A DNA stretch of 39,798 bases from Thermoleophilia bacterium (GTDB lineage: Bacteria > Actinomycetota > Thermoleophilia > Miltoncostaeales > Miltoncostaeaceae): contig JALOLS010000008.1 of the NCBI GenBank assembly GCA_025455865.1, positions 1 through 39,798 of the forward strand, in the 5' to 3' direction. Shown piece after piece: positions 21,704 to 29,425 of the stretch. Made by a program: the position numbers and the translations under genes. Positions within the stretch are counted from its first letter, which is position 1. Each line of letters opens with the position of its first letter. The notes under the pieces are model-generated. The model did not search any database. It was not told the DNA's origin and was given only the letters and a program-made list of their open reading frames with translations.

Positions 21704-22000
21704 CTATTCCGGCGGGTCCGGGACCTGCGGGTCGTCCGCCATCTCGGCCAGCCGGCGGGCCTGCATCCCGCGGATGTACCGGACGGCCCCGAGGATGAGC
21801 AGGGCGCCGACGGCCAGGCCGGCGAGCGCCCCGACCACGCCGCCGCCGGTCCCGGCCCACCGCTCGCCGAGCCAGCGGCCGGTCGCCAGGAGCAGGAACG
21901 CGGCGAGGAAGGTGGTGACCATCAGCACCGGGACCAGGCAGCCACCGGGGGCCAGGCCGGGCGGTGGGAGGCTGGGCGGCGGAGGGGACGGACGGTTCAC
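21704..22000 (-). CDS. small two-span membrane protein
   Basis: A 98-residue protein: a Pro-rich N-terminus (about 20 residues), then hydrophobic helices at about residues 22-42 (CLVPVLMVTTFLAAFLLLAT) and 50-70 (GGGVVGALAGLAVGALLILGAV), and a short charged C-terminal tail (RYIRGMQARRLAEMADD). The GTG start at 22000 is supported by TACCCT ending 7 bases upstream. It is divergent from the DUF6314 gene with only 33 bases between the two starts, so the two promoters overlap. No family recognised. Confidence 0.72.
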   Translation of the reverse strand: MNRPSPPPPSLPPPGLAPGGCLVPVLMVTTFLAAFLLLATGRWLGERWAGTGGGVVGALAGLAVGALLILGAVRYIRGMQARRLAEMADDPQVPDPPE

Positions 22001-22007
22001 CGGCGCA

Positions 22008-22013
22008 AGGGTA
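22008..22013 (-). promoter_or_regulatory. -10 element for the 98-residue membrane protein (leaderless)
   Basis: The minus strand reads TACCCT with 7 bases to the GTG at 22000. Only 8 bases separate it from the opposite-strand -10-like GATGAT (22022-22027), which lies 6 bases before the GTG at 22034. Confidence 0.45.
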
Positions 22014-22033
22014 GGGCCTGGGATGATGCGCGG

Positions 22034-22468
22034 GTGCCCGGACCGCACCCCCTCGACGACCCGGCGCGCCTGGTCGGCCGGTGGCGTCTGCGGCGGGCGA
22101 TCGCCGACGCCCGGGCGGGCCGCGCCGGCCGCGCCCGGGGCACGCTCGACCTGGTCCCGGCCCCGGGCGGGGCGATCGACTGGCTGGAGCGCATGGACCT
22201 GGAGTGGGACGGCCGCGTGCTGCCGGCGACCCGCGCCTACCGGCTCGTGCCGGGAGCGGGGGGCTGGCAGGTCGTGTTCCCGGACGGCACGCCGTTCCAC
22301 GCCTGGCGCCCGGGCGGGACGGTGATCCACCCCTGTGCCGATGACCGCTACGAGGGCGTGGTGGCGGGCGACCCGGCGCGATGGACGGTGACCTGGCGGG
22401 TCCGCGGCCCCCGCAAGGACCTCGAGATCCGCAGCATCCTCACCCCGGGGGCCCCCGGGGGCCGCTGA
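22034..22468 (+). CDS. DUF6314 family protein
   Basis: A 144-residue protein matching DUF6314: LVGRWRLRRAIADARAGRAGRARG at the start, ERMDLEWDG in the middle, ATRAYRLV, then VFPDGTPFHAWRPGG, and the strongly conserved CADDRYEGVV...WTVTWRVRGPRKDLEI near the end. It is probably a small lipocalin-like barrel; no activity is known for the family. The GTG is preceded by GATGAT with 6 bases between, a variant leaderless promoter, and no Shine-Dalgarno. Divergent from the small membrane protein. Confidence 0.85.
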   Translation: MPGPHPLDDPARLVGRWRLRRAIADARAGRAGRARGTLDLVPAPGGAIDWLERMDLEWDGRVLPATRAYRLVPGAGGWQVVFPDGTPFHAWRPGGTVIHPCADDRYEGVVAGDPARWTVTWRVRGPRKDLEIRSILTPGAPGGR

Positions 22469-22503
22469 CGGCCGCGCCTGCGGCCGACCGGGCCGCTCCT
22501 CCC

Positions 22504-22509
22504 TACGCT
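22504..22509 (+). promoter_or_regulatory. -10 element for the second thioesterase gene (leaderless)
   Basis: TACGCT lies 6 bases before the ATG at 22516, with no Shine-Dalgarno. Confidence 0.5.
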
Positions 22510-22515
22510 TGGGGC

Positions 22516-22896
22516 ATGGAGGCCCGCGTCCTCGAGTCGGTGTTCCCGACCGACACCAACCCCCGGGGCCGGCTCTTCGGCGGTCAGCTCGTGGCGTGGA
22601 TGGACAAGGCCGCGGGCTACGCGGCCATGCGCCACGCGCGCAACGTGGTGGTGACGGCGGCCATCGACCACATCGACTTCCGGGTGCCGGTCGTGCAGGG
22701 CGAGATGGTCGAGCTCATCGCCCGCGTCGAGTCGGTGGGGCGCACCAGCATCCGCGTCCGGGTCGACGTCCACAAGGAGGACGCGATCGAGGGCACCCGG
22801 ACGCTCTGCACCACCGGCCTGTTCACGCTGGTCTCGGTGGACGACGCCGGCCGGCCCACCCCGGTGCCGCCGCTCACGGCCGCGACGGGGAGCTAG
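22516..22896 (+). CDS. acyl-CoA thioesterase, hotdog fold (paralogue)
   Basis: A 126-residue hotdog thioesterase. FPTDTNPRGRLFGGQLVAWMDKAAGYAAM is the family signature, followed by AIDHIDFRVPVVQGEMVELIARVESVGRTSIRVRVDV and CTTGLFTLVSVD. It is clearly a paralogue of the protein at 3681, sharing the D-T-N, L-F-G-G, W-M-D and V-G-R-T-S blocks, but has PRG in place of HMG after the first Asn, so the active-site surroundings differ. It should hydrolyse acyl-CoA; chain length unknown. Leaderless start. Its last 4 bases overlap the stop of the convergent helicase gene. Confidence 0.93.
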   Translation: MEARVLESVFPTDTNPRGRLFGGQLVAWMDKAAGYAAMRHARNVVVTAAIDHIDFRVPVVQGEMVELIARVESVGRTSIRVRVDVHKEDAIEGTRTLCTTGLFTLVSVDDAGRPTPVPPLTAATGS

Positions 22897-25808
22897 CGCC
22901 AGACCCGCCGGCGGGCGGTCACGTGGTCGGGCGCCTGGGCCCCGGCGGCGGCCTGGCGGTCCTCCGACGCCTCGTCGCGGCGGGTGAACACCAGCTCGCA
23001 GGGGCCCATCCAGCGGCACCAGGCCTGGTGGAAGGCGTCGGCGCGCGTGCGGTTGCGGCCGAGGTCCCGGGGGACGGCCACCTCGCGCAGCCGGAACGGC
23101 GGCCGGCCGCGGATGGCCCGCCCGAGCAGCCGCAGGGCCCCCGTCCGGTCGGGCACCGGGCGCGAGACCAGGTAGCGCGGGGCGTCGGCGGGGGCGAGCA
23201 GGTCGTCGAGGGCCCCGGTGAAGCGGGCCCCCTCCGCGGGGGTGGCGTCGGGCAGCCAGACCCGGAGATATCCCGAGGCGCGCGGCTCGATGGCGAGCGA
23301 GCGGCCCGCCTCGGGGGTGAGCTCGCCCAGGGCGAGGTAGGCGTCGCGCACGCTCAGCGCGGCCAGGTCCAGCGGCATCGCGAGGGGGAGCGCCCGCTCG
23401 GCCCGCACCAGGCGGCGTCCCGCCCACACCGCGGCGACCGGGAGCGCCAGCACCCCGGCGAGGGCCAGGGGCTGGGCCAGGGCCAGGGCCGCCGCGGCCG
23501 CGCCGGCCGCCACCGCGCCGCCGCCGGCGACCGGCAGGCGCGCGCCGGGCGGGCGGACGAGGGGCGGGTGGGTGTCCGCCCCCGGCGCGGGGTCTCCCGC
23601 GGCGGCGCGGCGCGGGCGCACCACCAGGCTGTCGAGCACCTCGTCGCGGTAGGGCGTCCCCACCGCCCAGCGCTCGCGGGCGGCGGCGTGGTCGGCCGCC
23701 CGGCGGGTCATCTGGCGGTTGATCTCGTCCATCGCCTCGGCCGCCGGCGGCGCGAACGGGGTGAGGGCGGGGTGCACGTGGGTGGGGCCGGCCTCGATCA
23801 CGCCGTCCTCGCCCGGCGCGTAGAGGTGCAGGTGCTTGCGCACGAAGCGCTCGTAGTCGGCGTCGCCGCGGGCGCGGCCCGGGGCGACGCACACGACGTC
23901 CCAGTTGGAGGCGATCTTCCCGGGGTCGTCCGGGTCCAGGCGCAGCGAGCGCCCGCGCATCTGGGCCACCGCGGTCGCCGTCGCGGCCTGGGTCAGGTCG
24001 ACCAGGCAGTTCACGCACGGCGCGTCCCAGCCCTCGCCGAGCATCGCCCGGGTGCCGACCAGGGCCCGGGTGGCGCCCGTGTCGAGCACCGCGGTCGCCG
24101 CGGCCACCCACCGCCCGGGCCGCCACGCCGGGTGGCGGGCGAGCAGCCGCACGAGGTCCCCGTCCGGCTCGGCGGCGAAGCGGTCGGCCGGGATCTCCGG
24201 GCAGTGGCCGGCGAGCACCGGGAGCAGGAGCGGCGCGTCGGCGGCCGCGCAGCGCACCCCCCGCCCGCTGACCAGGAGGGGTCTGAGCCCGGCGGTCCGG
24301 GCGTCGGCGGCGAGCACCCGCACGGCCTCGGGCGCGGTCTGGGCGGCCGGGCGGAGCACGCCCACCAGGGCCCCCTCCCGGGCCTCGGGCGCGCGCTCGC
24401 CGTCGGTGAGCACCAGGGCCCGCAGGCGCTCGCCCCGGGCGATGTCCTCGCACGAGAGCACCTCCACGAGGGCGAGGCCCTTGGCCGCCGAGCCGGTGAG
24501 CAGGCGGTCGGTGTCGCTCGTCGCCCGGCGGATGCCCCGGCGGGTCAGGGCGAAGCCCAGGTCGCGCAGCGCCGCGCCGAGCTCCGCGTCGCGGGCGGCG
24601 GCCTCCGGGGAGGGCTCCGCGCGCAGGCAGGACATCGCATAGTCCTCCAGCAGCACCAGCCAGTCGTCGAGCCCCGGGGGCTCGCGGTAGCCCTCGCCGG
24701 TCGGGGCGCCGGGCGGCAGGGGCAGGCCGGCCGACGCCAGGAACCGGGCGCCGGCCCGCGCGAGGGCGGGCCGCCGCCGCTGGAACTGCGCCCAGGAGAC
24801 CTCGGCCGCGTCGTCCTGCTCCCGGCCGCGGTGGCGCATCCGGGTGGTCACCCACATCGGGAACGACAGGGGCCCGGCGGGATCGGCGTGGAGGGCGGCG
24901 ACCAGCTCGCGGAAGCGCTCGTCGTGCTCGGCCAGCCACTCCTCCTCGGCCTGGAGCGGGCGGGTGAGCCAGGCGAGCTCCTGGTAGGGGGCCAGGTGGC
25001 CGTCGCGCACCACCGCCGGGGTCGGGACCTCGAAGTCGACCTCGCCGAGCAGGTGGTCGTAGAGCTCGGCCTCGGCGGCGGTGAGGCCGTCGGGCGGGGT
25101 GGCGGTGAGCCCGACCAGGTGCACGTCGCCGAGCTGCTCGACCGCCGCCCGGACCACGTAGCCCCACAGCGAGGCCAGGTGGTGGCACTCGTCCAGCACC
25201 ACGGTGCCGACCCCGCCGGCGCGCAGCGCGCCCAGGCGTTCCCGGGCGCCGGGGGCGAGCAGGTCGGCCAGGCGCAGATCGCCGTGCTCGGCCCGCGCGA
25301 TCTCGCGCTTGATCGCCGCGGTGATCGTCCTGAGCTCCCGGGCGCGGCGGGCCGCCGCCTCCCCGGTGAACGCCCGGCCCTCGGCGAGCGCGGCCTCGGG
25401 GGCCTGCATGGTCGCCCGCGCCCGCTCGGCGGCCCAGCGGCGCTCGGCCTCGTCGCCGAGGGCGGCCGCCGGGTCCTCGATCTGGCACAGGGACTGGTAG
25501 GTGAGGCAGGCGATCGGGAAGGCGGGATCCGGACCGGCGGCCCCGGGCGCCCCGAAGGCCTCGGCCCGGGCGACCCACTGCCCCTGCACGGCCGAGTTCG
25601 GGGCCAGCACCAGCGCCGGCGTGCCGAGCCGGCGGATCATCTCGAGCCCCATCACCGTCTTGCCCGACCCCGGGGGGGCGACCACGTGGGTGCGCCGGCG
25701 GCCCGCGGCGCGGTCGCGGTCGAAGGCGGCCAGGGCGTGCTCCTGCGACCGGCGCCAGGTGCCGGTGAAGGCCATCCGTGCGACCACGGCCGCGGCGGGA
25801 CGCTCCAC
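22893..25808 (-). CDS. SF2 DEAD/DEAH-type helicase with a C-terminal membrane-like segment
   Basis: A 971-residue protein. The helicase motor is complete: Walker A APPGSGKT (44-51), motif II DECHH (206-210), motif III TATPP (235-239), motif V GTRAMLGEGWDAP (585-597) and motif VI QMRGRSLRLD (616-625). This resembles the ResIII-type helicases of restriction or repair systems. Between motifs III and V is a long insertion (about 240-560). Unusually, residues about 759-795 form a hydrophobic Ala/Leu/Val stretch able to span the membrane once or twice, followed by a soluble C-terminal domain of about 170 residues with DAFHQAWCRWMGPCELVF. No nuclease motif is seen. The GTG at 25808 is supported by TAGGGT ending 8 bases upstream; a later ATG lies at 25775. 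It stands alone, with no methylase nearby. Confidence 0.88.
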   Translation of the reverse strand: MERPAAAVVARMAFTGTWRRSQEHALAAFDRDRAAGRRRTHVVAPPGSGKTVMGLEMIRRLGTPALVLAPNSAVQGQWVARAEAFGAPGAAGPDPAFPIACLTYQSLCQIEDPAAALGDEAERRWAAERARATMQAPEAALAEGRAFTGEAAARRARELRTITAAIKREIARAEHGDLRLADLLAPGARERLGALRAGGVGTVVLDECHHLASLWGYVVRAAVEQLGDVHLVGLTATPPDGLTAAEAELYDHLLGEVDFEVPTPAVVRDGHLAPYQELAWLTRPLQAEEEWLAEHDERFRELVAALHADPAGPLSFPMWVTTRMRHRGREQDDAAEVSWAQFQRRRPALARAGARFLASAGLPLPPGAPTGEGYREPPGLDDWLVLLEDYAMSCLRAEPSPEAAARDAELGAALRDLGFALTRRGIRRATSDTDRLLTGSAAKGLALVEVLSCEDIARGERLRALVLTDGERAPEAREGALVGVLRPAAQTAPEAVRVLAADARTAGLRPLLVSGRGVRCAAADAPLLLPVLAGHCPEIPADRFAAEPDGDLVRLLARHPAWRPGRWVAAATAVLDTGATRALVGTRAMLGEGWDAPCVNCLVDLTQAATATAVAQMRGRSLRLDPDDPGKIASNWDVVCVAPGRARGDADYERFVRKHLHLYAPGEDGVIEAGPTHVHPALTPFAPPAAEAMDEINRQMTRRAADHAAARERWAVGTPYRDEVLDSLVVRPRRAAAGDPAPGADTHPPLVRPPGARLPVAGGGAVAAGAAAAALALAQPLALAGVLALPVAAVWAGRRLVRAERALPLAMPLDLAALSVRDAYLALGELTPEAGRSLAIEPRASGYLRVWLPDATPAEGARFTGALDDLLAPADAPRYLVSRPVPDRTGALRLLGRAIRGRPPFRLREVAVPRDLGRNRTRADAFHQAWCRWMGPCELVFTRRDEASEDRQAAAGAQAPDHVTARRRVWR

Positions 25809-25816
25809 GGGCGCCG

Positions 25817-25822
25817 ACCCTA
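25817..25822 (-). promoter_or_regulatory. -10 element for the helicase gene (leaderless)
   Basis: The minus strand reads TAGGGT with 8 bases to the GTG at 25808 and no Shine-Dalgarno. Confidence 0.45.
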
Positions 25823-25898
25823 CCGGGCGCCCCGGCGCTCAGTCCGGCACCGGCACCGCCGATGCGGGATCGTGGAGGGCCGCGACGCCGGGGACGGG

Positions 25899-26294
25899 AT
25901 GGACACGCCGCAGTGGGGAGCCGATGTCGGGGCCTGGGAGGACGCCCTCGCGCGTGCGCTGGGCATCCGGCTGGCCCGGGTGCTGCGCGCCGACGCCGAG
26001 CGCGGGGTGGGCCCGTCCGAGCTCGCCGGGGCGCTCGACGCCCGCATGGCCGGGCTGACCGACCGCCAGGTGGACACCGTGCTGGGCATCTACCGCGAGC
26101 AGGGCGCCCCGAGGCCCGGACGCCGTGGCGGGGCGCCGGTCCCGGCCGGCTGGTGCGCCGAGCCGCCGCGGTCCCGCGTGCGCTGGTCGGGCATCATCGG
26201 GCCGTGTCCCCCGAGGCCCGCGACGCGCTGGCCCGCATCGCCGCCGCCGCGGCGGCCGGCGAGGTCGCCGACGAGGAGGCCACGCGGCTCATGA
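25899..26294 (+). CDS. small helical protein of unknown function
   Basis: Up to 131 residues from the ATG at 25899; a GTG at 25872 is in frame. The first 75 residues look genuine: two or three helices (VGAWEDALARALGIRLARVLRADAERG and ELAGALDARMAGLTDRQVDTVLGIYREQG). From about residue 75 the sequence turns into Arg/Pro/Ala-rich material typical of a shadow frame, and it overlaps the next gene by 91 bases, so the true end may have been lost by a frameshift near 26110. Divergent from the helicase gene. No family recognised. Confidence 0.5.
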   Translation: MDTPQWGADVGAWEDALARALGIRLARVLRADAERGVGPSELAGALDARMAGLTDRQVDTVLGIYREQGAPRPGRRGGAPVPAGWCAEPPRSRVRWSGIIGPCPPRPATRWPASPPPRRPARSPTRRPRGS

Positions 26295-26425
26295 CCCTGG
26301 TCGCGGTCCTGGATGGCCGGGGCTGCGACGACCTGACCTGGGCGCCGGCGGGCGACGCCCGGGCCGGCGACCTCGCCCGCCTCACCGCGCTCGGCGTGGC
26401 CCCCGCCCTGCTCGCCCGGGCCTGA
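26204..26425 (+). CDS. small helical protein of unknown function
   Basis: A 73-residue protein from a GTG at 26204, preceded by CATCAT with 6 bases between, a variant of the leaderless -10. It is an Ala-rich helical protein: PEARDALARIAAAAAAGEVADEEATRLMTLVAVLDGRGCDDLTW, then GDLARLTALGVAPALL. Its first 91 bases overlap the C-terminal end of the preceding reading frame in another phase. Convergent with the aldolase-like gene. No family recognised. Confidence 0.55.
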   Translation: MSPEARDALARIAAAAAAGEVADEEATRLMTLVAVLDGRGCDDLTWAPAGDARAGDLARLTALGVAPALLARA

Positions 26426-26428
26426 GGT

Positions 26429-26456
26429 GTCCGGCACCCCCGCCCGGTCGCCGGAC
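26429..26456. terminator. hairpin between convergent genes
   Basis: GTCCGGC (26429-26435) pairs exactly with GCCGGAC (26450-26456) across a 14-base loop, 4 bases after one stop and 63 bases from the opposing gene's stop. It is a modest candidate for a bidirectional terminator. Confidence 0.35.
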
Positions 26457-26518
26457 CGCGGCCGAGCGAGGCGTGTGGCCCTTCCGCCGGACCGCCGGAC
26501 GCCACCGTCGCGGGCGGC

Positions 26519-27547
26519 TCACCTGACCGCGGCGCCGGTGGCCAGGGCGACCAGCGCGTCGACGGCCGGCGCCGTGGTCGCCCACGAGCACATGAGGCGG
26601 AACTCGCGGGTGGCCGGGTTCCACGGGTAGAAGACGTACCGCGCGGCGAGCGCGGCCTCGACCGCCGGGGGCAGGATCGCGAACACGGCGTTCGCCTGGG
26701 CCGGGCGGGCGAGGGTCACGCCCGGCACCCGGGCGAGCCCGTCGGCCAGGCGGGCGGCGAGGGCGTTGGCGTGCGCGGCGCCCTGCAGCCAGCGGTCGTC
26801 CTGGAGCAGTGCGGCCACCTGCGCGCCCAGCGCCCGCCCCTTGGACACCAGCTGCATGCCGCGCTTGAGCGTCATGTCGATGCCGTCGAGCACGCCGGGC
26901 GCGAGGCCGACGATCGCCTCGGCCCCCAGGGCGCCGGCCTTGGTGAAGCCGAGCGCGAGCAGGTCCACCCCGGCGTCGGTCACCAGGGCGCGCGGCGGCA
27001 GGCCGAGGGCGGCGGCCGCGTTGGCCAGGCGGGCGCCGTCCATGTGCAGCAGGAGGCCGTGGCGGTGGGCGGCGTCGGCGAGCGCGCGGGTCTCGGCCGG
27101 GGTGGACACCAGGCCGAGCTCGCTGGACTGGGTCATGGAGACGACCCGGGGCTGGGGGGCGTGGGGGTTGCCGATCGTCCCGGCCAGGGCGTCCACGTCG
27201 CCGGGGCGCAGGCGCCCGTCGGCGGTGGGGACGGCGATCACGTGGACCCCGTGCGTCCCCGGCGCCGTGCTCTCGTCGGTCACCAGGTGGGCGCTCGCCG
27301 GGGCGATGACCGCCTCGTGGGCGCGCAGGACGCTCGCCAGGCCGAGCACGTTGGCCGCCGTCCCGGTGGTGACCAGGCGCACCTCCACGTGGTCGCCGAG
27401 CAGGCGGCGGATGCCGGCCACGGCGGCCGCGGTGTGGGGGTCGTCCCCGTAGGAGCCGAGTGCCCCGGCGTTGGCGTCGGCGAGCGCGGCGAGCACCGCG
27501 GGGTGGGCGCCCACGGCGTTGTCGGAGGCGAAGGAGCGGTCGCGCAC
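26519..27547 (-). CDS. threonine-aldolase-like PLP enzyme
   Basis: A 342-residue fold-type I PLP enzyme of the beta-eliminating lyase/low-specificity threonine aldolase family. It begins SFASDNAVGAHPAVLAALADAN, has the family SYGDDPHTAAAV and TTGTAANVLGLASVL segments, HMDGARLANAAAALG (Asp contacting the PLP nitrogen), and LGFTKAGALGAEA with the Schiff-base Lys. These enzymes cleave beta-hydroxy amino acids to glycine and an aldehyde, supplying glycine or removing aldehydes. The C-terminus AVFAILPPAVEAALAARYVFYPW is the small domain. The start is a GTG; TACCCT lies 9 bases upstream. It stands alone between two convergent or separate units. Confidence 0.92.
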   Translation of the reverse strand: MRDRSFASDNAVGAHPAVLAALADANAGALGSYGDDPHTAAAVAGIRRLLGDHVEVRLVTTGTAANVLGLASVLRAHEAVIAPASAHLVTDESTAPGTHGVHVIAVPTADGRLRPGDVDALAGTIGNPHAPQPRVVSMTQSSELGLVSTPAETRALADAAHRHGLLLHMDGARLANAAAALGLPPRALVTDAGVDLLALGFTKAGALGAEAIVGLAPGVLDGIDMTLKRGMQLVSKGRALGAQVAALLQDDRWLQGAAHANALAARLADGLARVPGVTLARPAQANAVFAILPPAVEAALAARYVFYPWNPATREFRLMCSWATTAPAVDALVALATGAAVR

Positions 27548-27604
27548 GATCGCGGGAGGGTAGCCCGGGCCGGCGGGGGAGCGATCCGCTGGGGGCGAAC
27601 GACA

Positions 27605-27637
27605 CGGCGCGGGACGCCGTGCTGCCGTCCCGCGCCG
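27605..27637. terminator. hairpin downstream of the Pro/Thr-rich membrane protein gene
   Basis: CGGCGCGGGACG (27605-27616) pairs exactly with CGTCCCGCGCCG (27626-27637), a 12-pair stem with a 9-base loop. It lies 40 bases after the minus-strand stop at 27678 and 57 bases upstream of the next minus-strand start. Confidence 0.6.
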
Positions 27638-27677
27638 TTCGGGGTCCGGTTGCCCGGCTCCCGAGGGGCCGAAACCG

Positions 27678-28178
27678 TCAGCCCGGCGGCTGCTCCCAGT
27701 CCCGCTCGATGGCCCGCCGGCGCTCCGCCCGTCGCCGGCGCCGCCGGGCGATCTGGCGGTGGCGGATGGCCACCCCCCCGCCCACCAGGACCAGCCCGAG
27801 CCCGGCCGCCCAGAGCGCCAGGCCGCCCGGGGGGTCGGGGAGGGTGAGGCCGCTGCCGCCCCCGTCGGCGTCGTCCCCGGCCGGCGCCGGCGCGGTGGCC
27901 GCCCCGGTGGCGGTGCGCGGCGGCGGGGGGGGCGCCGGGGCCGGCGCGGCCCGGGTGGTCGCCGGAGGAGCCGGAGCCGGAGGGGGATCGGTCGTCGCCG
28001 TCGTCTGCGGCGTGGTGGTCGCGGCGGGCGGGAGCACCGGCGTGGGCTCGGCCGTGGTGATCGGCGTGAGCGGGGGCAGCGGCACGGTGCGGCCGGACGG
28101 CGCGCCGGCGGCCGGCGCGGCGAGGGCGCAGGCGACGGTGACGGCGACGGCGATCGGGACGGACGGGCGGCGGCGCAT
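27678..28178 (-). CDS. exported Pro/Thr-rich protein with a C-terminal membrane anchor
   Basis: A 166-residue protein with a clear plan: signal peptide (RRRPSVPIAVAVTVACALAAPAAGA, residues 2-26), a long disordered Pro/Thr/Ala stretch (about 30-100), a Gly/Asp patch, a membrane helix (GLALWAAGLGLVLVGGGVAI, about 117-137) and a very basic cytoplasmic tail (RRRRRRAERRRAIERDWE). This is the layout of a cell-surface anchor or stalk protein: exported N-terminus, one span, tail inside. There is no LPXTG motif. The ATG at 28178 is divergent from the alcohol dehydrogenase at 28294. No family. Confidence 0.75.
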   Translation of the reverse strand: MRRRPSVPIAVAVTVACALAAPAAGAPSGRTVPLPPLTPITTAEPTPVLPPAATTTPQTTATTDPPPAPAPPATTRAAPAPAPPPPPRTATGAATAPAPAGDDADGGGSGLTLPDPPGGLALWAAGLGLVLVGGGVAIRHRQIARRRRRRAERRRAIERDWEQPPG

Positions 28179-28293
28179 GGGACCGCCGGATGCTGTCACC
28201 GGCCCCGGACGACGGCCCGGGGCGGGGGATGGGATCCCGGGGTCGCGGGACCAGACTCCGGGGTGGAGGCGTCCACGGGGGAAGGGGGGAGCC

Positions 28294-29376
28294 ATGCGTG
28301 GCGTCGTCTTCGAGGGCCCGCACGACGTGCGGGTCGAGACGGTCCCCGACGCGGGCCTGCTCGGGCCGGAGGACGCGGTGGTCCGCGTCACCCTGGCCGG
28401 CGTCTGCGGCTCGGACCTGCACATCTACCACCACGGCGACGGCCTGGGGATCGGCCCGGGATCCCGGGTGGGCCATGAGTTCGTGGGGATCGTCGAGGAG
28501 GTCGGCGAGGCGGTGCGGGCGGTCGCGCCCGGCGACCGGGTGCTCGCGCCGTTCTGGTTCAGCTGCGGCCGGTGCCCGTTCTGCCGCGAGGAGCTCTTCA
28601 CGTCCTGCCTGGTGGGCGGCTGCTTCGGCTTCCAGAACATCTGGACGGCCGGCGGGCCGGTGGAGGGCGCGCAGAGCGAGCGGGTGCGGGTCCCGTACGC
28701 CGACGGCACCCTGGAGCGCATCCCCGAGGCCCTCGCCGCGCCCGAGCACGACGCGCGCGTGCTGCCGCTCGGGGACGTCCTCTCGACCGCGCTGCACGCG
28801 CTGAGCGGGGCGCGGCCCGTCCCCGGCGACGTGATCCTGGTCCAGGGCGACGGGGCGGTGGGGCTGCTCGCCTGCCATGCCGCCACGCTGTTCGGGCCGT
28901 CGGCCGTCGTGCTCGCCGGCCACCACGCCGACCGCCTGGCCCTGGGCCGGCGCCTGGGCGCCACCCACGCGGTCGACACCCGGGATCGTCCCGACGCGCT
29001 GGCGCCGCTCCTGGCCGACCTCACCGACGGGCTCGGCCCGCAGGTCGTGGTGTGCGCGGTCGCCAGCCCGGCGTCGATGCGGGCGGCGTATGAGGCCGTG
29101 CGCCCGGGCGGGCGCATCGGCTGGGTCGGGATGGAGGTCTTCTCCGGCCCGCCGGACATCCCGTGGGACGTGGCGTTCCTCAAGAACGTGACGCTCACCG
29201 GGGGCGTGTGCCCGTCCCGGCGCTACATCCACCGGCTCTGGCCCCTGCTCGAGCGCGGCGTGATCGACCCCTCGCCGGTGTTCACCCACACCGTCGGCCT
29301 CGACGACGTGCCGGCCGCCTACGCGGCCATGGCGGCGCGCGAGCCCGGCTGGGTCAAGGTCGCGGTGCGGCCGTAG
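28294..29376 (+). CDS. zinc-dependent alcohol dehydrogenase (threonine-dehydrogenase-like)
   Basis: A 360-residue medium-chain dehydrogenase. The catalytic zinc Cys lies in AGVCGSDLHIY, with His-Glu in VGHEFVGIVEEVG, and the four structural-zinc Cys are CGRCPFCREELFTSC. The Rossmann nucleotide loop is VQGDGAVGLLACHAA. It oxidises an alcohol, or reduces an aldehyde, with NAD(P). The ATG at 28294 follows GAAGGGGGGAGCC, a strong ribosome-binding site. A paralogue lies at 33485 on the other strand, and the two flank the cupin, SARP and HNH genes. The exact substrate cannot be told. Confidence 0.93.
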   Translation: MRGVVFEGPHDVRVETVPDAGLLGPEDAVVRVTLAGVCGSDLHIYHHGDGLGIGPGSRVGHEFVGIVEEVGEAVRAVAPGDRVLAPFWFSCGRCPFCREELFTSCLVGGCFGFQNIWTAGGPVEGAQSERVRVPYADGTLERIPEALAAPEHDARVLPLGDVLSTALHALSGARPVPGDVILVQGDGAVGLLACHAATLFGPSAVVLAGHHADRLALGRRLGATHAVDTRDRPDALAPLLADLTDGLGPQVVVCAVASPASMRAAYEAVRPGGRIGWVGMEVFSGPPDIPWDVAFLKNVTLTGGVCPSRRYIHRLWPLLERGVIDPSPVFTHTVGLDDVPAAYAAMAAREPGWVKVAVRP

Positions 29377-29388
29377 CGCGGGGGCGGT

Positions 29389-29414
29389 GGGGCCCGGGGC
29401 CTGCCCCGGGCCCC
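29389..29414. terminator. bidirectional terminator hairpin
   Basis: GGGGCCCGGGGC (29389-29400) pairs perfectly with GCCCCGGGCCCC (29403-29414) around CT, 12 bases after the dehydrogenase stop and 11 bases before the convergent cupin stop. It is one of the strongest stems in the window. Confidence 0.65.
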
Positions 29415-29425
29415 AGGTGTCGGCA

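Noticed and set aside
22348-25578. A 1076-residue minus-strand frame inside the helicase gene
   Set aside because: Arg/Gly/Pro/Ala-rich composition in a different phase from the complete helicase motifs, as expected of GC-rich antisense or out-of-phase frames.
22509-26294. A 1261-residue plus-strand frame opposite the helicase gene
   Set aside because: It is a shadow of the helicase frame, full of Gly/Ala/Arg/His-rich low-complexity sequence. Only its end, from 25899, is treated as possible coding.
29161-29171. A further GTGGGAC heptamer as a SARP site
   Set aside because: It occurs once, inside the dehydrogenase coding sequence (codons for PWDVA), without a second repeat at 11 bases.
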